64,000 bases of DNA from JBEDUK01 sp963781595 (GCA_963781595.1 CAWAGG010000006.1:558001-622000), one strand, 5' to 3'; shown: positions 23,947 through 32,448, counted from the first letter of the stretch. The notes: generated by a model from the sequence alone, not told the origin. A program made the numbers and translations.

Positions 23947-25125
23947 TTACGATCCCTTCGGGGCGGCGTTCGGAAGTCTGAGCTGGCCGGGGCGGCGTTC
24001 GACGTGCCGCACGAAGTGCTTGCCGAGCGTAACGGCCTGGTCCTGGTAGGACGAACCGAGGTCCCATCCGTAGAGGCGGTCGGGGATCGCCGCCATCCGT
24101 TCGAACGCGAGCTTGCAGACGGGCTGGCCGTGTTCGATCAGGAACGGGACGTCGTGCGCGCGGACCTCGAGCGCCGCCCGCGAGCCGACGGTCCCACCCT
24201 CCGGCGCGTGGCCGAACCCCGGATCGAAGAACCCCGCGTAATGCGTCCGGAGCTCGCCGCTGGTCGGGTCGTACGCGGTCATCTCGGACGCGACACTGGG
24301 CGGGATGCGGACGGCGTCGACGGACATCAGCAGGTAGAACTCCTCGGGCTCGAGGACCACGCCGCCGTGTTCGCCGCGGACGGGTTCCCAGAAGTCGTCG
24401 GGCGCGTGGTCGATCCGTGACATGTCGACGAGCTGGCTGTTCTTCTTCGCTCGGTAGCCGACCGAGCCGGTCCCGTCGGGCTCGAGGTCGAGGCCGAGGA
24501 ACACGCCGCCGCCCCGGATCAGGATGTCGCCCTCCTCGCGCGGCGAGCCGCCGCGGAACACGATCGGCGTCTCGGCGTGCAACGCCCGCACGTCGTCGCC
24601 GGACAGGCGAGTGTCCCCGCGGGCCAGCCTGAGCTGGTTCAGCGAGAGCCCCTCGCGGACCCGGATCGTGAACGAGAGCGGCACGACCTCCAGGTACAGC
24701 CGTCCGCGGTAGCCGGGGCGGATGTCGTCGAACGTCTGACCTTCGTCCGTGATGATCCGGGTGAACACGTCCAGCCGTCCGGTGGAGCTCTTCGGGTTCG
24801 CGCGGGCGTGCACGTCGTCGGGGAGGTCGAGCTCTTCGAGCAGCGGGATCAGGTAGGGACGGTTCGTCTCCAGGACCCCGCCCTCGCGGGTGAGGTCGAC
24901 CTCGCCCATCGCCAGGGTCTTCAGCCGGTCCTCGACCGGCGCGCGGCTGGGGAGGAACGAACACTGGAGCCTGTGCGCGACCGGGCCGATGCGGAGGTCG
25001 AGGCTCGCGGGCTGGAAGCTCGCGGGCGGGATCGGGGTCGTCGCTCCGACCAGCGCAGCTTCGGCGGCGGCTTCGAGCCACTGGATCGGGAAGACCCCGT
25101 CGCCGTGGAACGGGAATCGTTTCAC
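23947..25125 (-). CDS. dcd: 2'-deoxycytidine 5'-triphosphate deaminase, long form
   Basis: A 392-residue tandem-domain dCTP deaminase (DCD_C type) that makes dUTP from dCTP. Residues 1-190 hold one dUTPase-like fold with ARANPKSSTGRLDVFTRII, containing the S-S-T-G-R motif. The second half repeats the fold with SVASEMTAYDPTSGELRTHYAGFFDPGFG. The final GWDLGSSYQDQAVTLGKHF is typical. This long form is commoner in alphaproteobacteria than the 190-residue Dcd of most actinobacteria. A TACGAT hexamer ends six bases before the GTG, so the mRNA is predicted to be leaderless. The IS110 element lies just upstream. Confidence 0.85.
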   Translation of the reverse strand: MKRFPFHGDGVFPIQWLEAAAEAALVGATTPIPPASFQPASLDLRIGPVAHRLQCSFLPSRAPVEDRLKTLAMGEVDLTREGGVLETNRPYLIPLLEELDLPDDVHARANPKSSTGRLDVFTRIITDEGQTFDDIRPGYRGRLYLEVVPLSFTIRVREGLSLNQLRLARGDTRLSGDDVRALHAETPIVFRGGSPREEGDILIRGGGVFLGLDLEPDGTGSVGYRAKKNSQLVDMSRIDHAPDDFWEPVRGEHGGVVLEPEEFYLLMSVDAVRIPPSVASEMTAYDPTSGELRTHYAGFFDPGFGHAPEGGTVGSRAALEVRAHDVPFLIEHGQPVCKLAFERMAAIPDRLYGWDLGSSYQDQAVTLGKHFVRHVERRPGQLRLPNAAPKGS

Positions 25126-25131
25126 CTGGGC

Positions 25132-25137
25132 ATCGTA
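25132..25137 (-). promoter_or_regulatory. -10 element for leaderless dcd
   Basis: TACGAT on the minus strand; transcription start falls on the GTG at 25125. No convincing -35 is seen. The position argues that the IS110 insertion left this promoter core intact. Confidence 0.45.
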
Positions 25138-25220
25138 GAGCAGACCGGGCCGGTGGCCGTTCGCCGCACGAGGACCCTGTCCGGGAGCGGGTCGCACGGT
25201 CCGAGCCCGCGATGGACGGC

Positions 25221-25477
25221 GGCGCTCACTGGAGCACCCTCCTTGCGTGACTCGGGGTCGCTGCTGGCTGAAGCTCCCGCTTGAACCCCCGGTGACCGCG
25301 GGGGGAGCGCCAGTGGCGCTCGCCCCTCGAGGGCCAGGATGAGATCCGCGCACCCCCGCGGGCCGGGACGCTTAGACCGGCTACAGGGAAACGCGCGTGA
25401 GAGCGCCAGTCAGTGAGCAACCGGCCCGGCGTCCCGACACCGCAGGGTGCCCCATCGTCGCAGGGAGGAGGGATGAG
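25221..25477 (+). ncRNA. structured region before IS110 transposase, candidate bridge RNA
   Basis: About 250 non-coding bases just upstream of the transposase. A strong hairpin (25305-25311 with 25315-25321, loop AGT, extended by G/C pairs outside) is preceded by C5GG/CCG-rich pairing at 25286-25305. The word GAGCGCCAGT recurs at 25305 and 25401, and GCTCACTG (25224-25231) is the inverse of CAGTGAGC (25411-25418). IS110-group elements are known to encode a bridge RNA from this end that specifies target and donor DNA. The assignment is by position and structure only; ends are not determined. Confidence 0.4.
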
Positions 25478-26683
25478 GTGAAGCAGCTCTGGTGCGGGCT
25501 CGACTGGGCCAGCAGGACGCACGCCGTGTGCGTCGTCGACGACGCGGGTGAGATCCGGGCCCGCTTCGAGGTCCCCGACACCGGCAAGTCCTTCGCCGGC
25601 CTGGTGAAGCGCCTGGTGGAGCTGGAGGTCGCTGGCGTGGCGATCGAACGTCCCGACGGTCCCCTGGTGGAGGCCCTGCTCGAGGCCGGGCTCACGGTGC
25701 ACATGATCCCGCCGTCGATGCTGAAAGCGGTCCGGGCCCGCTACGGCGCGGCCGGGGCCAAGTCCGATCCCGGAGACGCGTTCGTCCTCGCCGACCTGCT
25801 CCGGACCGATCATCACCGGCTCGCGCCGCTCACGACCGACAGCCCGGCCACGAAGGGCCTGCGGGCGCTGACCCGGACCCGTAAGGATCTGGTAGCGGCC
25901 AGGGTGGCCCTGACCAACCAGCTCCTGGCGCAGCTGGGGGTGTGCTTCCCCGGCGCGGTGGGCCTGTTCGGCGACCTGCACTCGGCCGTCGCGGCGGCGT
26001 TCCTGCACCGCTACCCCACGGCGGCCAGGGCCGCCTCGCTCACCGAAGGCCGGCTGGCCGCGTTCCTGCGGCGGATCCACTACTGCGGGCGCACCCCCGT
26101 CACCGAGCTCCTCCGGCGGATCAAGGAGGCACCCCCGGCCGGCCTCGGTGCCGAGGAGGACGGGTCCAGGGCCGCCTGCGTCCTGGCGCTGGTGGAGGCG
26201 ATCCGGGCCTGTGAGGGCCGGGCCCGCGAGCTCGAGGCCGAGATCGTCGAGCGTCTGGAGATCCATCCCGACGCCCACGTGTTCACGAGCCTGCCGCGGG
26301 CCGGCCGCGGCGTCCGGGCCGCGACGCTGCTCGCCGAGATCGGCGACGTGAGGCAGCGGTTCCCCGACGCCGAGAGCTTGATGGCCCTCGCCGGCGCCGC
26401 TCCGGTCACCAGGGCCTCCGGCAAGTACCGGGTCGTCGCCTTCCGGTGGGCCTGCGACAAGAAGCTCCGCGCGGCCGTCGTGGAGTTCGCCGACGACTCC
26501 CGTCGCGCCTCCCCATGGGCCCGCGGGATCTACGAGCGCTCGATGGCGAGGGGCCATACGCATCCGCACGCGGTGCGCATCCTCGCCCGGGCCTGGCTCC
26601 GGGTGATCTGGCGTTGCTGGCAGGACGGCGCCGCGTACGACATCACCAAGCATCGAGGGGCGGTGGTGCCCATCGCCGCTTGA
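25478..26683 (+). CDS. IS110 family transposase (DEDD recombinase)
   Basis: A 401-residue transposase. The N-terminal RuvC-like DEDD domain shows the first Asp in LWCGLDWASRTHAV, the Glu in VAIERPDGPLVEALLEAG and the Asp pair in AKSDPGDAFVLADLLR. The middle is helical. The C-terminal Transposase_20 domain has the catalytic-serine region LAGAAPVTRASGKYRVV. Full family length, so probably active. The GTG start has AGGAGGGATGAG before it. In related elements the protein works with a bridge RNA to recombine donor and target at a shared dinucleotide core. Confidence 0.92.
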   Translation: MKQLWCGLDWASRTHAVCVVDDAGEIRARFEVPDTGKSFAGLVKRLVELEVAGVAIERPDGPLVEALLEAGLTVHMIPPSMLKAVRARYGAAGAKSDPGDAFVLADLLRTDHHRLAPLTTDSPATKGLRALTRTRKDLVAARVALTNQLLAQLGVCFPGAVGLFGDLHSAVAAAFLHRYPTAARAASLTEGRLAAFLRRIHYCGRTPVTELLRRIKEAPPAGLGAEEDGSRAACVLALVEAIRACEGRARELEAEIVERLEIHPDAHVFTSLPRAGRGVRAATLLAEIGDVRQRFPDAESLMALAGAAPVTRASGKYRVVAFRWACDKKLRAAVVEFADDSRRASPWARGIYERSMARGHTHPHAVRILARAWLRVIWRCWQDGAAYDITKHRGAVVPIAA

Positions 26684-26700
26684 GGTTGACACAGGGAGTC

Positions 26701-27894
26701 TCATCCGTTCGACCGGAGAGCGCGGAAGAGGGCGATCGGGGTCGTCACGCCCTTGAGCCCTGGGTGACCCCGGTCCTCGAACGTCAGATCGGACGCGTCG
26801 GCGGCGGCTTCGACGACCCTTCCGGCGACGATGACTTCGCCGGCTCGTGCCACTCCGACGATGCGTGAGGCGATGTTGACCGTTCGGCCGAAGCAGTCGC
26901 CATCGCGCCAGATGACGGGCCCCGCGTCGATGCCGACGTGCGCCGGCGGCAGGTCCGCGTCCGGGAGACGTTCGACCAGCTCGAGCGCGCAGCGCACCGC
27001 CTGCGGTGGGTCGGGGAAGTGCAGCAGCACGCCGTCGCCCAGGGACTTGATCACGTCGCCGCCGAAGCGCCCGACGGGATCCTGCACCGAACTGCCCAAG
27101 ACCAGCGCGTGATCCGCAGCCGCCTCGTCGCCCTGCGCCTCCGTCAGCGCCGCGTAGCCGCTGAGGTCCACGAACACGATCGCAGGGGGACGCGCCGGCC
27201 TCGGCGGCGCGATACCCGCCGACTCGATCGCCTCCTCGACCAGCTCGACGACGCGCTGGAACGTCTGGTGCTCGATCGCCCGGCGAAGGAGCCACAGGAA
27301 CTGCCGCTCCAGCGAGCCCTCCATGAGGGCGCCGAACGCGGCGCCTGCGTCGAGGATCTGACGTGGCGTCCCGCCGGCGCTACGGATCGGGTCCTCGACG
27401 AACGCTCTGAAGACGTCCAGCCCCCAGTTCGCCAGGCGCCGGGCGCTGTCACCGGTCACGTTCGCCGCGCGGCGGAGGGTCCGCTCCTCGATCGGGCCGA
27501 TCGCGATGAACCGTGCGAACTCCTCGAACGTGGTCGCCTCGTCCTCGCGGATCCGGTCATCAGGTTCCGGACGAGGCAGGCCCCACGCCGGATACAGCCC
27601 GACGAGCGTCTCCGCCTCGAGGCCGAGGCGTTCGGCCTCGTCCCGGTACGTGGTCGAGGTGCGGCCCGGCGGTTCCCCGAGCACCGCCGGCACGAAGTCG
27701 AACGACAGCGCGCCTTCCCCGACGGCGCGTCCGAGCGCCTCGAACGGGATCCCGGCGCGGTCGAGCGCCTCGGCAAGCCGCACGCGCTGGACGTCGCCGG
27801 GTTCGAAGGCACGGCCGATGACGCCCAGCTCGACCAGGCGGACGATCCGTTCCTCCGTGCTGCCGGAGGCGGTGGCCAGCTCGGCGATCGTCAT
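26701..27894 (-). CDS. class III nucleotidyl cyclase with N-terminal sensor (paralogue A)
   Basis: A 397-residue protein. Residues 1-210 form a helical regulatory domain starting with a MerR/HTH-like stretch (TIAELATASGSTEERIVRLVELG), as in the pH-sensing cyclase Rv1264. Residues about 225-390 are the cyclase homology domain with metal Asp in FVDLSGYAALTE and LGDG, the purine-selecting Lys in VIKSLGDG, and Asn/Arg in TVNIASRI. All catalytic residues are present, so it should make cAMP (or cGMP). GAGG precedes the ATG. It ends 17 bases from the IS110 transposase stop and is divergent from the LigD-Pol gene. Confidence 0.85.
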   Translation of the reverse strand: MTIAELATASGSTEERIVRLVELGVIGRAFEPGDVQRVRLAEALDRAGIPFEALGRAVGEGALSFDFVPAVLGEPPGRTSTTYRDEAERLGLEAETLVGLYPAWGLPRPEPDDRIREDEATTFEEFARFIAIGPIEERTLRRAANVTGDSARRLANWGLDVFRAFVEDPIRSAGGTPRQILDAGAAFGALMEGSLERQFLWLLRRAIEHQTFQRVVELVEEAIESAGIAPPRPARPPAIVFVDLSGYAALTEAQGDEAAADHALVLGSSVQDPVGRFGGDVIKSLGDGVLLHFPDPPQAVRCALELVERLPDADLPPAHVGIDAGPVIWRDGDCFGRTVNIASRIVGVARAGEVIVAGRVVEAAADASDLTFEDRGHPGLKGVTTPIALFRALRSNG

Positions 27895-27931
27895 GGTCGG
27901 CACCTCGCGAGATGGTAGCCCGGAGGCTGGG

Positions 27932-27937
27932 TAAGGT
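27932..27937 (+). promoter_or_regulatory. -10 element for a leaderless mRNA
   Basis: TAAGGT ends six bases before the ATG at 27944, putting the transcription start on the start codon. No clear -35. Confidence 0.5.
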
Positions 27938-27943
27938 TGGTCG

Positions 27944-29350
27944 ATGCCGAAGCGCGTCGAGGTCCTGGAGATCGCCGGCCGCGAGGTCACGATCTCGAAC
28001 CCGGACAAGGTGTTCTTCGCGAACGAGGGCGGCGAGGCCGGCCCGGGCGGGCCGGTCACGAAGCTCGACATGGTGCGGTACTACCTGGCCGTCGCCCCCG
28101 GGGCGCTGCGCGGGGTCGACGGCCGCCCGATGGCGATGAAGCGCTTCGTGAACGGCGCGGCGGGGGAGTTCTTCTTCCAGAAGCGCGCGCCCGAGTCGAG
28201 GCCGGAGTGGATCGAGACGGTCGAGCTGTCGTTCCCCAGCGGGCGTACCGCGGACGAGGTCGTCGTCCGGGATGCGGCGCAACTGGCGTGGATCGTGAAC
28301 CTGGGTTGCATCGACCTGAACCCGCACCCGGTTCGGACCGATGACCTGGACCACCCGGACGAGCTCCGCGTCGATCTGGACCCGGTCCCCGGCGTCGGGT
28401 GGGGCCAGATCCTGGAGGTCGCGCTGGTGACCCGGGACGTGCTCGCCGACTTCGGTCTGACCGGGTGGCCGAAGACGTCCGGCTCACGGGGGTTCCACGT
28501 GTACGCGCGGATCGCTCGCGAGTGGACGTTCCCGCAGGTGCGCCGCGCGGCGCTGGCGCTCGCGCGCGAGGTCGAGCGCCGCGCGCCGGGGATCGCGACG
28601 TCGAAGTGGTGGAAGGAGGAACGCCACGGGGTGTTCCTCGATTACAACCAGAACGCGAAGGACCGGACGGTCGCGTCGGCGTACTCGGTTCGGCCGACGC
28701 CCGACGCGCGCGTGTCGACGCCGCTGCGGTGGGACGAGGTGGAGGGCTGCGACCCGGCGGCGTTCACCGTTCGGACCGTGCCCGAGCGGTTCGCGTCGGT
28801 CGGCGATCCGTCCGAGGGGATCGACGAGGCGGTCGGCTCGCTGGACGCGCTGCTGGAGCTGTCCGCTGCGCACGAGGCCGAAGGGCTCGGCGACGCGCCG
28901 TGGCCACCGCACTTCGCGAAGCAGGAGGGTGAACCGCCGCGCGTCCAACCGTCGAAGCGCCGGAAGCCGGCCGAAGCCTCGGCGAAGGGCGAGGTCCCAC
29001 CGGCCGCTCCGGGGAAGTCGGCCGGTCCGACGGGGCGCCGTCGGACCACGAAGCCCCTGATCGAGATCGCGCGGGCCGTGACCGAGGCCGAGGCGCGGGA
29101 GGGCCTGGAGCGCTGGAAGGCCCGCCACCCGAACGTCTGGCCGCACCTGGAGCCGCGGGACGTCCTGGTCGATGCGATGCGCGGGCGGAGCACGACGTGG
29201 ACGCGGATCCGGTTGAACCTCGAACACGTGCCGGAGGGGGAGCGGCCCTCCCAGGAGCCGCTGGAGGTCGACTACGACCCCTGGGAGGGCTACGAGTGGC
29301 CGGATCGCTCCGGTCAGCTCGAACGGTCCGAACGCGTCAAGCCCGACTGA
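27944..29350 (+). CDS. stand-alone LigD-type polymerase/primase domain protein
   Basis: A 468-residue protein whose first 300 residues are the archaeo-eukaryotic-primase-like polymerase domain of LigD: TISNPDKVFF, MKRFVNGAAGEFFFQKR, the catalytic D144 and D146 in LRVDLDPVPG, and SGSRGFHVYARI with the triphosphate-binding Ser/His. Residues 320-365 are a Lys/Pro/Ala-rich linker, and the C-terminal 100 residues (IEIARAVTEAEAREGLERW) form an unassigned helical domain. No ligase or 3'-phosphoesterase domain and no ku gene are nearby. Likely a repair polymerase or primase acting on DNA ends or gaps. Confidence 0.85.
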   Translation: MPKRVEVLEIAGREVTISNPDKVFFANEGGEAGPGGPVTKLDMVRYYLAVAPGALRGVDGRPMAMKRFVNGAAGEFFFQKRAPESRPEWIETVELSFPSGRTADEVVVRDAAQLAWIVNLGCIDLNPHPVRTDDLDHPDELRVDLDPVPGVGWGQILEVALVTRDVLADFGLTGWPKTSGSRGFHVYARIAREWTFPQVRRAALALAREVERRAPGIATSKWWKEERHGVFLDYNQNAKDRTVASAYSVRPTPDARVSTPLRWDEVEGCDPAAFTVRTVPERFASVGDPSEGIDEAVGSLDALLELSAAHEAEGLGDAPWPPHFAKQEGEPPRVQPSKRRKPAEASAKGEVPPAAPGKSAGPTGRRRTTKPLIEIARAVTEAEAREGLERWKARHPNVWPHLEPRDVLVDAMRGRSTTWTRIRLNLEHVPEGERPSQEPLEVDYDPWEGYEWPDRSGQLERSERVKPD

Positions 29351-29390
29351 CCGGTCGCACGTCGACGGCGGAGCGCCCCGGGTGCGGCGT

Positions 29391-30167
29391 CTAGACGGAC
29401 CGCTGGTACGAGCGGAACGCCATCGTCGCCAACCAGGCCGACACCACGGCGAACGCCGTGAGGAACCCCAGCCGCGACCAGACGAGCGCCCAGTCCGTCG
29501 CCGAGCCCATCGCCCCCCGACCGGCCTGCACCGCCCAGTTCACCGGGTTGTACACGGCGACGTTCTGCATCCAGTTCGGCATCAACGCCTGCGCCATGAA
29601 GATCGCCGCGAGGAAGGTGAGCGGCAGCGTGATGAACTGCACGGCCCCGATCAGCGACTCCTCCTTCCTTGCCACCAGCGCGATGCCGTTCGACAGCGCG
29701 CCGAACGCCGCGGCGAGGAGGATCGACGCGAGGACCAAGACCGCGATGCCCGCGAGCCCGTTCGGGAACGTGGCGCCGCGGATCCAGCCGAGCACCACGA
29801 TGATGATCGACTGGATGATGGCGACGACCGCGAGCTGCACGATCCGGCCGGCGATCAACGAGCTCCGCCGAACGGGCGAAACGAGGAATCGATCCATGAC
29901 GCCGCGGTCCAGATCCTCGATCGTCGACATCCCGTTCCAACCCGCGGAGAACAGCGCCGTCATCACGACGACCCCGGGCAGCAGGAACGTGATGTAGGAA
30001 TCCGCGCCGAAGCCCGGAAGCTGCACGACCCGCTGGAACAGCGCGCCGAACAGCAGCAGGTAGATGATCGGTTGCACGAGTGTGATCGCGACGTACCAGG
30101 GCTGGCGTGCGAGGCGCCTGAGGTCGCGGACGGTCATGTACCAGGTGTGCCGGATCTGGGTGTTCAT
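29391..30167 (-). CDS. ABC-2 exporter permease (DrrB-like)
   Basis: A 258-residue permease with six TM segments. TM1 is YVAITLVQPIIYLLLFGALF, the loop EDLDRGVMDRFLVSPVRRSSLIAGR is the ABC-2 signature that contacts the ATPase, and the motif VYNPVNWAVQAGRGA is typical of daunorubicin-resistance DrrB proteins. ATG overlaps the stop of the ATPase gene (ATGA) and has AGGAGG seven bases before it. Together with the next gene it forms a drug- or lipid-exporting transporter controlled by the divergent MarR pair. Confidence 0.9.
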   Translation of the reverse strand: MNTQIRHTWYMTVRDLRRLARQPWYVAITLVQPIIYLLLFGALFQRVVQLPGFGADSYITFLLPGVVVMTALFSAGWNGMSTIEDLDRGVMDRFLVSPVRRSSLIAGRIVQLAVVAIIQSIIIVVLGWIRGATFPNGLAGIAVLVLASILLAAAFGALSNGIALVARKEESLIGAVQFITLPLTFLAAIFMAQALMPNWMQNVAVYNPVNWAVQAGRGAMGSATDWALVWSRLGFLTAFAVVSAWLATMAFRSYQRSV

Positions 30168-31147
30168 GCTCGAACCTCCTCCTTGTCCTCCGTGCGTTCG
30201 GCCTGGCTGAACGTGCGGCCGGCGTAGCGCAGGTAGACGTCGTCCAGCGACGGCCTGGCCACGGTGACGGACGCGACGCGGATGCCGTTCGCCTCGAGCG
30301 ACTGCAGGACCACGGGCACCGCCCGGGCGCCGTCGTCCGCCCGGGCGCGCAGTGATCCGCCGTCGAGAACGACGTCGCGGACGTCGCCCAGCCGAGCCAG
30401 CGCGTCGGTCACGCGGCCGTTCGCCTGCGGTTCGCGGAGCTCGATCTGCAGGGCGTCGCCGCGGAGCTCGCTCTTCAGGTGCTCGGGCGTTCCCTCGGCC
30501 ACCACCTTGCCGCGATCGACGATCGCGAGCCGGTGCGCCAGCCGGTCGGCCTCCTCGAGGTAGTGCGTCGTCAGGAGCACGGTGATCGTCTCCTCGGCCG
30601 CGAGCCGTGAGATCTCCTCCCACATCTCGGCCCGAACCTCCGGGTCCAGCCCGGTCGTGGGCTCGTCGAGGAAGAGGACCTTCGGCCGGTTCATCAGGCC
30701 GATCGCGATGTCCAGCCGGCGCTGCATGCCGCCCGAATACGTCCGGGCGATGCGGTCCGCTGCGTCGCCGATGCCGAACCGCTCGAGCAGGTCGGCCGCG
30801 CGGCGTTTGAGGTCGCGCCCACGCAGGCCGTAGAGCTGGCCCTGGAGGATCAGGTTCTCCCGGCCCGTCGCCTCGCGGTCCGTGCCGGACTTCTGCGCGA
30901 CGACGCCGATCGAACGACGCACCCGGTCGGGCTCGCGCACGACGTCGAACCCGGCGACGCGCGCCGAGCCCTGGTCGGGCCGCGACAAGGTGGTCAGGAT
31001 CTTGACGGTCGTGGTCTTCCCCGCGCCGTTCGGGCCCAACAGCCCGAAGATCGTCCCGGCGTCGACCCCGACGCTCAGGCCGTCCAGCGCGCGGGTGTCC
31101 TTCGGGTAGACCTTGACGAGGTCGTGTGCTTCGATCGCCTGCGACAT
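30164..31147 (-). CDS. ABC exporter ATPase (DrrA-like)
   Basis: A 327-residue ATPase. Walker A is LLGPNGAGKTTTVKIL, the Q-loop VVAQKSGTDREATGREN, the signature YSGGMQRRLDIA, Walker B VLFLDEPTTGLD and the switch His LLTTHYLEEADRL. The 90-residue C-terminal extension with DVYLRYAGRTFSQ is characteristic of DrrA-type ATPases. GAGGAGGGG precedes the ATG by about eight bases. Transcribed divergently from the MarR genes with 78 bases between the starts, which suggests direct control by them. Confidence 0.92.
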   Translation of the reverse strand: MSQAIEAHDLVKVYPKDTRALDGLSVGVDAGTIFGLLGPNGAGKTTTVKILTTLSRPDQGSARVAGFDVVREPDRVRRSIGVVAQKSGTDREATGRENLILQGQLYGLRGRDLKRRAADLLERFGIGDAADRIARTYSGGMQRRLDIAIGLMNRPKVLFLDEPTTGLDPEVRAEMWEEISRLAAEETITVLLTTHYLEEADRLAHRLAIVDRGKVVAEGTPEHLKSELRGDALQIELREPQANGRVTDALARLGDVRDVVLDGGSLRARADDGARAVPVVLQSLEANGIRVASVTVARPSLDDVYLRYAGRTFSQAERTEDKEEVRA

Positions 31148-31211
31148 GGTGCGGTCCCCTCCTCTCGCCCGTTCGGCCGTTCCCTCCGTCGCTCCCGGCC
31201 GGCTCGTCGGC

Positions 31212-31217
31212 TATACT
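31212..31217 (+). promoter_or_regulatory. strong -10 box of the MarR operon
   Basis: TATACT ends eight bases before the ATG at 31226, so the transcript would have a leader of two bases or none. An AT-rich palindrome TCTTAAGA at 31237-31244, just inside the coding region and unusual in this G+C-rich DNA, could be part of an autoregulatory operator. Confidence 0.5.
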
Positions 31218-31225
31218 TCCTCTCG

Positions 31226-31924
31226 ATGAGCGAGAATCTTAAGAATCAAACGTCTCGAATGTCAAGCGAAATCCGACGCGCGATCGAGCGGGAGGTCGCC
31301 GCGGAGGTTCGCATCGCGCAGAACATCACCGACGCGATCGATCAGGCGGTCTCGGAGATGTTCGCCGTAAACCGCACGGACGCCCGATGCATGGACGTCA
31401 TCGAACGCCACGGTCGCATCACGGCCGGGGATCTCGCGCGCGAGGCGGGCCTGTCGACGGGAGCCGTGACCGCGCTGATCGACCGGCTCGAACGCAACGG
31501 GGTCGTCCGCCGGGTCGCCGACCCGAACGACCGCCGGAAGGTGCTGGTGGAGCTGACGCCGGAGGCGCAGAAGCGCAGCTGGGAGATCTTCGGTCCGATG
31601 GCCGCCGAGGCGGAGCGGCTGCTCGGGAGCTACTCGGGCGACGAGCTGAAGGTGATCCTGGACTTCCTGCGGCGCGGCCGAGAGATCAGCTCCGAGCACC
31701 TGGCCAGGGTCCGCGAGCAGGCGGCGATGGTGAGGCGGGCGAACGCCGATGCCCGTGTCACCCGGGCGGAGCTCAAGCGCGTCACGCAGGAGGTCAAGGC
31801 CGAGGTCAAGGCCACGCGTCTCAGGGTCAAGGCGCAGGTGAAGGAGCCCGTCAAGCGGACGCAGCGGCAGCTCAAGACGCAGCTCAAGCGGGCGGCGCGA
31901 GGCGAGAGCGCCACGGACACATGA
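31226..31924 (+). CDS. MarR family regulator with basic coiled C-terminal tail
   Basis: A 232-residue regulator. The MarR winged helix occupies about 50-140: RHGRITAGDLAREAGLSTG, AVTALIDRLERNGVVRR and the wing DPNDRRKVLVELTPEA. It is followed by a helical region and a C-terminal tail of about 70 residues rich in Lys and Arg in heptad-like order (LKRVTQEVKAEVKATRLRVK), absent from ordinary 150-residue MarR proteins. The tail may bind DNA or another acidic partner. Divergent from the DrrAB-like exporter and overlapping the second MarR gene by ATGA. Confidence 0.85.
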   Translation: MSENLKNQTSRMSSEIRRAIEREVAAEVRIAQNITDAIDQAVSEMFAVNRTDARCMDVIERHGRITAGDLAREAGLSTGAVTALIDRLERNGVVRRVADPNDRRKVLVELTPEAQKRSWEIFGPMAAEAERLLGSYSGDELKVILDFLRRGREISSEHLARVREQAAMVRRANADARVTRAELKRVTQEVKAEVKATRLRVKAQVKEPVKRTQRQLKTQLKRAARGESATDT

Positions 31925-32448
31925 CGCCGACGACACGGCGGGGCTCGCCGACACCCGAGGACCCGCCACCTCCTCCGCACCGACGCATCTCGCTGTTGTT
32001 CGATCTGTTCGTGCTGAACCAGCACGTGCGAACGCTGCTCGCGCACGCGATGGCCGAGTCGCCGCTGCGACCGGACGAGTACGCGGTCTACAGCCTGATC
32101 TTCGACGTGGGTCCGATGACCCCGACGGACATGGCGCGGATGCTCGGGATGCCCCCGACGACGATCTCCGACTACGTCCGAACGATGGTCGAGCGTGGCC
32201 ACGCGCGCCGAGCCGTCAACCGTTCGGATCGCCGTTCGTACCTGGTCGAACTGACGAACGAGGGCCTGGCGACCCACCGGGCGACGAACGCGGGGTTCGA
32301 ACGCGCGATGCGGCGGGTCACGGACGCGCTCACGGCCGGCGAGGACGAGGTCGGGTCCGGGATGCACGCGCTGGACGACGCGGTCGTCGCCGCGATCGCG
32401 GACCTCGCGGCCGACGAGCGGAGACGGACCGCGACCGGTTCGGACTGA
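31921..32448 (+). CDS. MarR family regulator, second of a pair
   Basis: A 175-residue MarR protein. The N-terminus is Pro-rich (PEDPPPPPHRR), then the dimer helices FDLFVLNQHVRTLLAHAMA. The winged helix is MTPTDMARMLGMPPTTISD, YVRTMVERGHARRAV and the wing NRSDRRSYLVELTNEG. It starts within the stop of the first MarR gene, so the two are translated together. Possibly the two form a heterodimer or respond to different ligands of the same exporter. Confidence 0.87.
   Translation: MTPTTRRGSPTPEDPPPPPHRRISLLFDLFVLNQHVRTLLAHAMAESPLRPDEYAVYSLIFDVGPMTPTDMARMLGMPPTTISDYVRTMVERGHARRAVNRSDRRSYLVELTNEGLATHRATNAGFERAMRRVTDALTAGEDEVGSGMHALDDAVVAAIADLAADERRRTATGSD

Larger units (their letters stand above)
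25221..26697 (+). mobile_element. IS110-family insertion sequence (boundaries uncertain)
   Basis: The element comprises the structured left end, the transposase gene and a very short right end squeezed between the transposase stop (26683) and the cyclase stop (26701). IS110 elements lack terminal inverted repeats and usually make no target duplication, so the limits cannot be set by eye. The left limit given is the outermost base of the inverted-repeat region. The element looks intact. It separates dcd from a cyclase gene without truncating either. Confidence 0.55.

Noticed and set aside
25383..26697. ACAGGGA at 25383-25389 and 26691-26697 as direct repeats marking IS110 ends
   Set aside because: Seven bases is within chance, the left copy lies inside the structured region, and IS110 elements rarely make target duplications.
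25226..27295. 689-codon minus-strand frame across the IS110 transposase
   Set aside because: Antisense to a well-defined transposase and cyclase; composition is shadow-like.
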